This document shows positions 1-6,193 of a stretch of 8,449 nucleotides of DNA, piece after piece. The stretch comes from RUG14871 sp045539425. GTDB lineage: Bacteria; Bacillota_I; Bacilli_A; Erysipelotrichales; Erysipelotrichaceae. Where the stretch lies: NCBI GenBank assembly GCA_045539425.1, contig JAZQFH010000002.1, positions 1 to 8,449 of the forward strand, read 5' to 3'. Made by a program: the position numbers and the translations under genes. Under the pieces are notes generated by a model, which was not told the DNA's origin, searched no databases, and saw only the letters and a program-made list of their open reading frames with translations. The number at the start of each line of letters is the position of its first letter. The stretch's first letter is position 1.

Positions 1-1941
1 GGTATAAGTCTCGCCGTTGATATAGCCGTGGGTCTTACAAATGGAATAAACCGGAGACAAGGTATAATATGGCAACTTGTAGTTTTCTGCAATGGTGCGA
101 ACCAGCTTAGCTGCTGCCTGCCAGTCAGGAAGCTTTTCACCAAGGAACGCATGGAATACGGTTCCGGAGGTGTAAAGAGTCTGTAACTCATCCTGAATAT
201 CCAGTGCCTCAAAAATATCTGCGGTAAAATCTACCGGCAGGTGGGAACTGTTGGTATAGTACGGAGTTCCGCCGTCGTTGGCTGTATGGATATCCGGATA
301 TTTCGCCTTGTCGATCTTCGCCAGACGATAGGATGTGCTTTCCGCCGGAGTGGCTTCCAGATTGTAGAGGTCGCCGTATTTTTCCTGATAGTCGGAGAGC
401 TTGTTGCGCATGAAGTTCAGAACTTCCTTCGCAAATTCCTGGGTTTCCTTGTGCGTCAGATCCTTCTGTAACCAGTTGGCATTCAGACCGACTTCATTCA
501 TGCCGACCAAGCCGATCGTGCTGAAGTGGTTCGCGAAAGTTCCGAGATAACGTTTCGTATACGGATAGAGTCCGCCTTCCATTAAACGGGTGATGACATC
601 ACGTTTTGTCTTTAAGCTGCGGGCGGAGATGTCCATCAGATCTTCCAGACGGCGGTAGAAATCTTCCTTGTCTTTCGCAAGGTATGCGATTCGCGGCAGG
701 TTGATGGTGACGACACCGACGGATCCCGTGGATTCACCGCTGCCGAAGAAGCCGCCGGATTTCTTGCGGAGTTCGCGCAGATCCAGACGCAGTCTGCAGC
801 ACATGGAACGGACATCGCTCGGTTCCATGTCAGAGTTGACATAGTTGGAGAAATACGGAGTTCCGTATTTGGCCGTCATTTCAAATAAGAGCTTGTTGTT
901 TTCCGTTTCACTCCAGTCAAAGTCGCTGGTAATGGAATATGTCGGAATCGGATACTGGAATCCTCTGCCGTTGGCATCGCCTTCGATCATGATCTCGATG
1001 AAGGCTTTATTGATCATATCCATTTCCTTCTTGCAGTCTTTATATTTGAAGTCCAGTTCTTTTCCGCCGACGATGCAGTTCAGCTCAGCCAGATCATTCG
1101 GGACTGTCCAGTCCAGAGTGATATTGGAGAACGGGGCCTGCGTGCCCCAGCGGGACGGCGTATTCACACCGCAAACGAAGCTCTGGATGCACTGTTTGAC
1201 TTCCTTGTAGCTCAGATTGTCCACACGGACAAACGGAGCGAGATACGTATCGAAGGAAGAGAATGCCTGCGCACCGGCCCACTCGTTCTGCATGATGCCC
1301 AGGAAGTTGTCCATCTGGTTACATAACGTGGAAAGGTGGCTTGCCGGAGCGGAAGTGATCTTGCCCGGAACACCGCCCAGGCCTTCCTGGATCAGCTGCT
1401 TTAAGGACCAGCCCGCACAGTATCCCGTTAACATGCTTAAGTCATGAATATGGATGTCGCCGTTGCGGTGAGCGTTTCCGACTTCGGAGTCATAGACTTC
1501 GCTCAGCCAGTAGTTGGCCGTGATGGCACCGCTGTTGTTAAGGATCAGACCGCCGACGGAATAGGTAACCGTGGAGTTTTCCTTGACACGCCAGTCCAGC
1601 GCCTGCACGTAACTGTTGACCAGCTCCTTGTAGTCGAGCATGGTGGCATTCATGTTACGGATTTTTTCTCTCTGTTTCCGGTACAGGATATAGTTCTTGG
1701 CAACATCATTGTAGCCTGCCTGGATCAGGATCTCTTCAGCCGAGTCCTGAATGTCTTCCACGCCGATCTTTCCGTCCTTGACTTTCGGTTCAAAGTTGGA
1801 TGTGACCTTTAAGGCAAGCAGGTCAATGACGCTTGGATGAAATTCCCGCTTACTGGCTTCAAACGCCTTCGTCAAAGCCGCGGAAATCTTCTTGATATCA
1901 AATTCGACGATCTTCCCGTCTCTCTTTACGACCTGATACAT
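1..1941 (-). CDS. nrdD: Anaerobic (class III) ribonucleoside-triphosphate reductase, 3' end outside window
   Basis: Open from ATG at 1941 through the left edge (647 codons, no stop). Class III reductase makes deoxyribonucleotides from NTPs in the cytoplasm without oxygen, using a glycyl radical installed by NrdG. Visible: an ATP-cone at residues 1 to about 90 (MYQVVKRDGKIVEFD), then the catalytic barrel with NGDIHIHDL (about 160-168), LTGYCAGWSL (Cys175, probable partner cysteine), SMCCRLRLD (Cys381/382, probable thiyl-radical cysteine) and ATPAESTSYRLAK (about 530). SICKTHGY (Cys635) looks like the first cysteine of the C-terminal zinc site; the remaining zinc cysteines and the glycyl-radical motif lie beyond the window. 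The start has a very strong GGAGGAG ribosome binding site that overlaps the stop codon of the upstream activase gene (10 nt between genes), so the two are co-transcribed and probably translationally coupled. No frameshift seen. Identity is secure; residue roles are by family analogy. Confidence 0.96.
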   Translation of the reverse strand, partial: MYQVVKRDGKIVEFDIKKISAALTKAFEASKREFHPSVIDLLALKVTSNFEPKVKDGKIGVEDIQDSAEEILIQAGYNDVAKNYILYRKQREKIRNMNATMLDYKELVNSYVQALDWRVKENSTVTYSVGGLILNNSGAITANYWLSEVYDSEVGNAHRNGDIHIHDLSMLTGYCAGWSLKQLIQEGLGGVPGKITSAPASHLSTLCNQMDNFLGIMQNEWAGAQAFSSFDTYLAPFVRVDNLSYKEVKQCIQSFVCGVNTPSRWGTQAPFSNITLDWTVPNDLAELNCIVGGKELDFKYKDCKKEMDMINKAFIEIMIEGDANGRGFQYPIPTYSITSDFDWSETENNKLLFEMTAKYGTPYFSNYVNSDMEPSDVRSMCCRLRLDLRELRKKSGGFFGSGESTGSVGVVTINLPRIAYLAKDKEDFYRRLEDLMDISARSLKTKRDVITRLMEGGLYPYTKRYLGTFANHFSTIGLVGMNEVGLNANWLQKDLTHKETQEFAKEVLNFMRNKLSDYQEKYGDLYNLEATPAESTSYRLAKIDKAKYPDIHTANDGGTPYYTNSSHLPVDFTADIFEALDIQDELQTLYTSGTVFHAFLGEKLPDWQAAAKLVRTIAENYKLPYYTLSPVYSICKTHGYINGETYT

Positions 1942-1951
1942 AATTCTCCTC

Positions 1952-3094
1952 CTATTTCACCCCGCGTAATTCCGCATTCGGGCAGTATTTTTTTACCTTC
2001 TGCTCAATTTCTTCCATTTCCTCAAGGCTGTAGGCACTGAAGCCTTCCTCGATGCATCTGCCGCTGTCGTTAAACTGCTGCAGATAGTAGTGCGGTGCAT
2101 TGCGGATACTCTTGGCAATCTCCACAAGATCCTCCGGAGTATGCAGCTGCCTTACCACCGTGGTACGGAATTCGTAATCGACCACTCCGCTCAGAAGGTA
2201 GCGGATGGACTTCATGACTTCTTTTTTCTGGAAAGCTCCCGCAGGCAGTCCCACCGTCTGGGGATATTTGTCCATGGTATTCTTGATATCCATGGCCACA
2301 TAGTCCACCATACCGGTTTCGACGACTTCCTTGAGCCTGTCCGGGTAGAAGCCGTTGGTATCCAGCTTTATCTTGTATCCTAAATCTTTGATCTCACTGA
2401 TGAAATCAATGAGTCCTGGCTGGACCAGCGGCTCCCCTCCGGTTATACACACTGCGTCTAGGACATTCTGCCGTTTTTTCAGATAGTCGATAATGCTCTC
2501 CGGAGAGTAGAATTCAAAGTTCTCCGGCAGAAAGACCAGATCCCGGTTGTGACAGAACGGGCATTTGAGATTGCAGCCGGCCGTAAATATGGTACAGGCC
2601 AGCTGATTCGGATAGTCCAGAAGCGTCAGCTTCTGCAGTCCCCCAATCTTCACCCCGTTGTAACTCTCATCCGGTACAATACTGCGGGCATTGTTGGTGA
2701 CTGTCTGCATCCATTCCTCCATCTGGGAAGAATCCGGAGTGTTCAGTAACTGATTGCAGCACTCCTTGCGCAAACGGTAGATGTCGTTGATGATCGCTGC
2801 GGTTTTGGCTGTGGTGTAAAGGTGCTTGACGCGCTTGTCCTGCTCATCGCTCTGTGTTTCGATGTAGCCCTCCTCCATCAGTTTCTGAATGGCTTTGGTC
2901 GTCGTACCCTTATCGATATCCGCCAGTGCCGCAAGCTGCTGCATGGTGACACCCTCATGTTCGTTGATCAGTAACAAAAAGTTCATCTGGCCGCTTCCGA
3001 TGTCATACTGTGCCAGATTGCGGTCGAAATACTTCTGGACATACCGGTAAAGAATGGAAATGTTCATTAAAAAATTGTTCTGATTGTTGTTCAT
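1952..3094 (-). CDS. MarR-type winged helix fused to radical-SAM NrdG-type activase
   Basis: About 380 residues from ATG 3094, roughly twice the size of E. coli-type NrdG. The N-terminal ~120 residues look like a MarR regulator: a leading helix (NISILYRYVQKYFDRN), an HTH with GVTMQQLAALADI (from 48) and recognition helix KGTTTKAIQKLMEEGYI (from 62), a wing with SDEQDKRVKHLYTT (from 82), then a helix. From about 150 a radical-SAM activase of the NrdG2 type follows: GGLQKLTLLDYPN, the 4Fe-4S motif CNLKCPFC (Cys174, 178, 181) and TGGEP (218-222). The activase half should use S-adenosylmethionine to form the glycyl radical on NrdD, encoded next. An in-frame TTG at 3121 would add nine residues, but it lies inside the palindrome and only ~6 nt from the predicted transcript start; ATG 3094 is preferred, although its ribosome binding site (CGGA) is weak. 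Activase assignment is firm; DNA binding by the MarR half is inferred. Confidence 0.92.
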   Translation of the reverse strand: MNNNQNNFLMNISILYRYVQKYFDRNLAQYDIGSGQMNFLLLINEHEGVTMQQLAALADIDKGTTTKAIQKLMEEGYIETQSDEQDKRVKHLYTTAKTAAIINDIYRLRKECCNQLLNTPDSSQMEEWMQTVTNNARSIVPDESYNGVKIGGLQKLTLLDYPNQLACTIFTAGCNLKCPFCHNRDLVFLPENFEFYSPESIIDYLKKRQNVLDAVCITGGEPLVQPGLIDFISEIKDLGYKIKLDTNGFYPDRLKEVVETGMVDYVAMDIKNTMDKYPQTVGLPAGAFQKKEVMKSIRYLLSGVVDYEFRTTVVRQLHTPEDLVEIAKSIRNAPHYYLQQFNDSGRCIEEGFSAYSLEEMEEIEQKVKKYCPNAELRGVK

Positions 3095-3105
3095 AGGCGT
3101 CCGAC

Positions 3106-3125
3106 TTAGTTGCATTTCCAACTAA
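3106..3125 (-). promoter_or_regulatory. Probable operator: 20-bp MarR-like palindrome
   Basis: The minus strand reads TTAGTTG, six bases (GAAATG), then CAACTAA: perfect 7-bp arms and a 20-bp near-palindrome overall (half-sites TTAGTTGGAA and TTAGTTGCAT differ at two positions). Size and AT-rich symmetry fit sites bound by MarR-family dimers. It begins a few bases downstream of the predicted transcription start, so a bound dimer would block the promoter of the MarR-activase/nrdD operon. Autoregulation is inferred from position and from the MarR domain encoded next to it. Confidence 0.7.
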
Positions 3126-3134
3126 TCTACTTTA

Positions 3135-3163
3135 ATTGTAGACAGAGCTTTTTTAAAAATCAA
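3135..3163 (-). promoter_or_regulatory. Promoter of the anaerobic reductase operon
   Basis: On the minus strand, -35 TTGATT (3158-3163) and -10 TACAAT (3135-3140) are separated by exactly 17 nt. The expected start is near 3127-3128, giving a leader of about 33 nt to ATG 3094. An imperfect palindrome, TCTAC-N7-GTAGA (3126-3142), overlaps the -10 element and could be a second protein site. No NrdR-box pair was recognised. Confidence 0.65.
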
Positions 3164-3226
3164 CAGGTTAGCCTCGGCTTTTTTGAATTTCATATTTCCC
3201 CGCCCTTTTCGCACTGCTCCAGACGC

Positions 3227-3256
3227 AAAAAGAGGATGTTCCGTTACGGCATCCTC
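3227..3256 (-). terminator. Rho-independent terminator after the 128-residue gene
   Basis: Minus-strand stem GAGGATG/CATCCTC with an inner CCG-TAA-CGG extension and an AA bulge, followed by TTTTT. It lies about 40 nt beyond the stop codon of the hypothetical gene and upstream of the reductase operon promoter, separating the two units. Confidence 0.75.
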
Positions 3257-3296
3257 CCTGCTTTCTTTTCTATGATTTTTATGACTTTCAGACGAT

Positions 3297-3683
3297 TTAT
3301 GATGTAAGCCTGTCGTCCGTTTTCCTCCTTTCACTGACTTCTGCCTTTTTTTCGAAACGGTTGTTCTGATCAAACAGAATCAATCCCATTACATTTCCGA
3401 TACGGTATACCCAGTGGAATGAGAGCGGCAGATAGATGTGTACAATTCCGCTCTGATTCATTTCCACGATCCGTGTTTCATATACTCCTCTTCTTTCTCC
3501 GAGAAAAACGACCTCCTTTCCCTGGATGGTTTCCCTGTCGCCCGTAAGATGCAGTATGATTTCACCGCATCCGTTTTCTTCCGGCAATAACAGATTCTCC
3601 TCTTTTGCCGGCATTTTCGTTTTTATCAATTCTCCTTTCATTTGTATGAACAGGGCAGACAGTTTCCGTTTCCAATCCAACAT
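3297..3683 (-). CDS. Hypothetical protein, 128 residues
   Basis: I do not recognise this protein. It starts at ATG 3683 with a modest AAAGAGATG ribosome binding region about 10 nt upstream. It has a basic N-terminus (MLDWKRKLSALFIQMKGELIKTKMP), a middle that looks strand-rich (GEIILHLTGDRE, GKEVVFLG, YETRIVEM, GIVHIYLPLSFHW, NVMGLILFD) and a charged tail (KKAEVSERRKTDDR). No signal peptide, clear membrane segment or catalytic motif is visible; it may be a small soluble beta-rich protein. It lies in the same orientation as glnA, after the glnA terminator, and has its own terminator downstream. Only ~33 nt separate the glnA terminator from its start, so either it is transcribed by readthrough or its promoter lies in the AT-rich stretch before the hairpin, making that hairpin a possible attenuator. 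It is the only substantial unshadowed reading frame here, which supports it being real. Confidence 0.6.
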   Translation of the reverse strand: MLDWKRKLSALFIQMKGELIKTKMPAKEENLLLPEENGCGEIILHLTGDRETIQGKEVVFLGERRGVYETRIVEMNQSGIVHIYLPLSFHWVYRIGNVMGLILFDQNNRFEKKAEVSERRKTDDRLTS

Positions 3684-3716
3684 TGTAGTTCATCTCTTTT
3701 CTGATTCCATCATAAA

Positions 3717-3741
3717 AGACCGGTGCACAAAGCATCGGTCT
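3717..3741 (-). terminator. Strong intrinsic terminator downstream of glnA
   Basis: Minus-strand 10-bp stem AGACCGATGC / GCACCGGTCT with one G-U pair and a TTTGT loop, followed by TTTTAT. It lies about 68 nt past the glnA stop. The 3742-3808 interval before it is very AT-rich and contains several -10-like strings (TATAAT, TATATA) and a TTGATA, but no pair I can assign firmly; a promoter there would make this hairpin a leader attenuator for the next gene. Confidence 0.85.
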
Positions 3742-3808
3742 AAAATTTAAATATCGAAACGTTTTTATATAATTTATTTAGACAATTATATTTTTATCAA
3801 AGTCTGTC

Positions 3809-5236
3809 CTAGCGGCTGTAGTACTTGGCAAATTCCGCCGGTGTCGGAATCTGGGAGAGCTCTTTTGCTTCTTCGCGGATCACTTTGAGCCAAGTCTGGA
3901 TCAGGTTTTCTGGGAAGACGTTGCCCTTTGTCAGGTATTCATGATCCTCTTCCAGCGCTTTCAGACTCTCTTCGAGTGTGGTTGGCAGATGGTCAAGTTT
4001 TGCCTTTTCCTCATCGCTCAGATCATACAGGTTGAAGTCAAACGGTCCCCAGTTCTGCTTGTTCGGATCGATTTTATTCACAACACCGTCCAGACCTGCC
4101 ATCAGAATGGCGCTATAGGCGAAGTACGGGTTGCAAGTCGCATCCGGATTGCGCAGTTCAAAACGCTTCTTGTCTTCCGTCTTGACATATGCCGGGATAC
4201 GGATGACCGCGGAACGGTTCGCCATGGCATAGCCGACCGTAACCGGAGCTTCAAAGCCCGGGACAAGTCTCTTATAGGAGTTGGTGGACGGGTTTGTGAA
4301 AGCGCACAGCGATTTGATATGCGTCAGTAAACCGCCGATGAAATACATCGCCGTTTCGGAAAGCTGACCGTACGTGTTATCCGCATAGAAGACGTTCTTG
4401 CCGTCCTTCTTTAACAACATGTGGACATGCATGCCGTTGCCGGCTTCCTTGTAGATTGGCTTCGGCATCAGCGTTGCCGTCATGTTGTGCTGGAGTGCCG
4501 TGTTGCGGATGATGTATTTTGCCAGCATCGTATCGTCTGCCAGCTTGTCCATGTCATTCAGTTCGACTTCCACTTCCAGCTGTCCGCTGCCGCCGACTTC
4601 ATGGTGATGGTATTTGACGTCGATGCCGAAATCCTTCATGTAGGAGCAGATATCATTTCGAAGATCGTACGTGCTGTCCAGCGGAAGATCAGCGTGATAG
4701 CCGTCCCTGGCGCCGATATGATAGCCGTGCGAATCAAAATTGTTGCTGCTCCAGACGGATTCCGCACTGCTCAGCGAATAATTCATTTCGTTCGGGCTTA
4801 CCTGATAGGCGACGTTATTGAGTACCGTGAATTCATATTCCGGTCCGATAATCATCTCATCGGCAATCCCGAGTTCTTTCATATATGTCAGCGCATGTTT
4901 GGTGACATTGCGCGGATATTCATCATAGTCTTTGTTTTCCGGATGGGTGATCACGCGTACATCGCCGAACATCGTCAGCGTCTTGCGTGCCACAAACGGA
5001 TCGATAACTGCCGTGGATACGTCCGGTACGAAAACCATATCGCTGTTCTCCACTGCCGCGTAGCCGTAGTTGGATCCGTCAAAACCGATTCCATCCACCA
5101 TCGTCTTTTCATTCAGGCGCTCTGCCGGAATGCAAAGATGCTTGAAACCGCCTTTGATGTCGATCAGTTTAAAATCAACGTACTCAACTTTTTCATCCTG
5201 GATGAATTTCATTACTTCTTTGATATTTTGAAACAT
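3809..5236 (-). CDS. glnA: Glutamine synthetase type I, beta-like subtype
   Basis: 475 residues, close to the E. coli enzyme (469). It condenses ammonia and glutamate to glutamine with ATP, in the cytoplasm as a dodecamer. Motifs in order: FDGSN (52-56), GPEYEF (131-136, metal ligands), HHHEVGGSGQLEVEV (210-224), GMHVHM (268-273), the flap loop NPSTNSYKRLVPGFEAPV (315-332), NRSAVIRIP (340-348) and FELRNPDATCNPY (359-371). Near the C-terminus FNLYDLSDEE (401-410) matches the NLYDLPPEE context of the adenylylated tyrosine of the beta subtype (here Tyr404), and the end TPAEFAKYYSR matches the E. coli end. That differs from the short GSI-alpha usual in many Bacillota. No adenylyltransferase gene is in the window, and no GlnR-type box (TGTNA-N7-TNACA) was seen upstream. 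Start ATG 5236 has AGAGGT about 10 nt upstream. The gene follows ribU at 58 nt on the same strand. Confidence 0.97.
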   Translation of the reverse strand: MFQNIKEVMKFIQDEKVEYVDFKLIDIKGGFKHLCIPAERLNEKTMVDGIGFDGSNYGYAAVENSDMVFVPDVSTAVIDPFVARKTLTMFGDVRVITHPENKDYDEYPRNVTKHALTYMKELGIADEMIIGPEYEFTVLNNVAYQVSPNEMNYSLSSAESVWSSNNFDSHGYHIGARDGYHADLPLDSTYDLRNDICSYMKDFGIDVKYHHHEVGGSGQLEVEVELNDMDKLADDTMLAKYIIRNTALQHNMTATLMPKPIYKEAGNGMHVHMLLKKDGKNVFYADNTYGQLSETAMYFIGGLLTHIKSLCAFTNPSTNSYKRLVPGFEAPVTVGYAMANRSAVIRIPAYVKTEDKKRFELRNPDATCNPYFAYSAILMAGLDGVVNKIDPNKQNWGPFDFNLYDLSDEEKAKLDHLPTTLEESLKALEEDHEYLTKGNVFPENLIQTWLKVIREEAKELSQIPTPAEFAKYYSR

Positions 5237-5251
5237 TTCTTCTTTACCTCT

Positions 5252-5294
5252 GGTACGTATATCATATCATATTTTCATGCAGATATACCTTACC
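5252..5294 (-). promoter_or_regulatory. Inverted repeat between ribU and glnA
   Basis: The outer GGTA/TACC and inner GTATATC/GATATAC arms form an imperfect 11-bp stem around an 18-nt AT-rich loop carrying a repeated ATATG. It fills most of the 58-nt gap, starts immediately after the ribU stop and ends just before the glnA ribosome binding site. It lacks a T-tract, so it is not a terminator. It could be an operator, a processing or stability hairpin, or contain the -10 (TATGAT) of a glnA promoter; no convincing -35 was found. Confidence 0.4.
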
Positions 5295-5897
5295 CTAGTG
5301 GACCAGCTCACGCAGTGCATTTCCCGTCCGCTTGTACATCAGATAGGTAAAGAGCGAAGTCACCGCAAATTTCACGAGGTTGAACGGGAAGACCGCAAAG
5401 ATCATGGCCGTGCGGTAGTCACTTACCAGCGAATTGACCTTGCTGACCATACCGATAATCGCATCCATCGGCATCCCGTACATTTTCGCATACATCGGGA
5501 AAATCATGACAGCGTTCAGCACGGCAGCCACCAGGCTAACACAAAGTGTGGAAAGGCATAAGCCAAGCAGCGCTCCCTTGCGGGTATGGTTCTTCTGATA
5601 GAGATAGCCGGCAATACCGGTATAGACACATCCGCAGATCACGTTCATGATCTCTCCGACAAAGGCCGTCGAAGTCCCCTTCAGTGCCAGTTTTAAGATG
5701 ATTTTAAGGATGACGACCGCAAAACCGGACAGCGGGCCAAGATAAAATGACGCAAACAGAGCCGGTAGTTCGGCAATGTCCAGTTTCATAAATGACGGCG
5801 CAAAGGGCAGCGGCAACTGCAGGAACATCAATAACGCGGCCAGCGCACTCAGTATGGCAATTAAGGTAAGCCGGTAAACTTTTTTCGAGCTTTTCAT
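5295..5897 (-). CDS. ribU: Riboflavin ECF transporter S component
   Basis: A 200-residue, very hydrophobic integral membrane protein of the usual RibU size, with about six membrane segments (first LTLIAILSALAALLMFLQLPLPF; later FASFYLGPLSGFAVVILKIILKLAL, IMNVICGCVYTGIAGYLY, ALLGLCLSTLCVSLVAAVLNAVMIFPMY, AMIFAVFPFNLVKFAVTSLFTYLMY). The PSFMKLDIAELPALFASFYLGPLSG loop and the KGTSTAFVGEIMN segment are typical of RibU. It binds riboflavin and works with the shared ECF module (EcfT plus two ATPases), which is not in the window. An FMN riboswitch directly upstream supports the substrate assignment. Start ATG 5897 has a strong GGGAGGTG ribosome binding site 6-7 nt upstream. Confidence 0.94.
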   Translation of the reverse strand: MKSSKKVYRLTLIAILSALAALLMFLQLPLPFAPSFMKLDIAELPALFASFYLGPLSGFAVVILKIILKLALKGTSTAFVGEIMNVICGCVYTGIAGYLYQKNHTRKGALLGLCLSTLCVSLVAAVLNAVMIFPMYAKMYGMPMDAIIGMVSKVNSLVSDYRTAMIFAVFPFNLVKFAVTSLFTYLMYKRTGNALRELVH

Positions 5898-5917
5898 CTT
5901 CTACACCTCCCTGAAAT

Positions 5918-5944
5918 AAAAAAGCCGGAATGCAGAGATTCCAG
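5918..5944 (-). terminator. Riboswitch-controlled terminator before ribU
   Basis: Minus-strand stem CTGGAAT/ATTCCGG (one G-U pair) with a CTCTGC loop, followed by CTTTTTT. Its 5' arm is preceded by and overlaps GCCCTG (5942-5947), which is complementary to CAGGGC at 6055-6060 in the 5' side of the riboswitch. That alternative pairing is the likely antiterminator: FMN-bound aptamer leads to termination, free aptamer to readthrough into ribU. Confidence 0.85.
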
Positions 5945-5958
5945 GGCAAATGTTATGA

Positions 5959-6066
5959 AATCTTCTTTCATCCGGACTGTCACCGTCGGTACCGGAATCT
6001 CACCGGTTCATGCTTGCGCTCGCGGACTTTACCGCCGGTAGGGAATTACACCCTGCCCTGAAGACT
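5959..6066 (-). promoter_or_regulatory. FMN riboswitch (RFN element)
   Basis: The minus strand contains the conserved RFN blocks in order: GGGCAGGGTGTAATTCCCTA, CCGGCGGT, GTCCGCGAGCG, AACCGGTGAGATTCCGGT, CCGACGGT and AGTCCGGATGAAAGAAGA. The closing helix P1 pairs TCTTC (6060-6064) with GAAGA (5961-5965) and extends two pairs to 5959/6066. The aptamer senses flavin mononucleotide and represses flavin uptake or synthesis genes. Here it lies between its own promoter and the terminator that precedes ribU. Confidence 0.97.
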
Positions 6067-6076
6067 GTATATCTGT

Positions 6077-6104
6077 ACTATAACACGATGTAAAAAGATT
6101 TCAA
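6077..6104 (-). promoter_or_regulatory. Promoter of the riboswitch-ribU transcript
   Basis: Minus-strand -35 TTGAAA (6099-6104) and -10 TATAGT (6077-6082) with a 16-nt spacer and a TGT extension before the -10. The predicted start near 6070 lies just before the riboswitch P1 helix. Confidence 0.7.
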
Positions 6105-6144
6105 GCGAAGTGCATGCACCCCGCCCGAAACCATTTGACAACTT

Positions 6145-6153
6145 TGATATAAT
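6145..6153 (+). promoter_or_regulatory. Extended -10 promoter of the CobW-type gene pair
   Basis: TGATATAAT is a perfect TGn-TATAAT extended -10, giving a start near 6160 and a leader of about 34 nt to ATG 6194. A consensus-like TTGACA at 6135-6140 is only 7 nt upstream and cannot be its -35. No recognisable Zur, NikR or metal-sensor box was seen. The 6105-6134 stretch contains the palindrome GTGCATGCAC (6110-6119). Confidence 0.6.
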
Positions 6154-6193
6154 AACAATGGAATCGAAAATCGGGAAAGGAAGTTAAAAACCT

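Noticed and set aside
241..1812. Several plus-strand and one minus-strand frames of 60-120 codons in the first 1.8 kb
   Set aside because: All are shadows of nrdD, which reads continuously on the minus strand from 1941 to the left edge.
3161..3186. AGCC-TC-GGCT followed by TTTTTT on the plus strand
   Set aside because: A 4-bp stem is too short for a credible terminator, and no plus-strand gene ends there.
3122..3373. 83-codon minus-strand frame just upstream of the activase gene
   Set aside because: It starts with TTG without a ribosome binding site, overlaps the 128-residue gene and runs through a terminator hairpin and the reductase promoter; composition is highly basic and low in information.
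4421..5350. 309-codon open frame on the plus strand antisense to glnA
   Set aside because: It lies wholly over the well-supported glnA gene and its upstream region, resembles no protein family I know, and its hydrophobic/His pattern is what reverse reading of glnA codons gives.
6135..6140. TTGACA as a -35 for the GTPase pair
   Set aside because: It is only 7 nt from the TATAAT and no -10 occurs 16-18 nt downstream.
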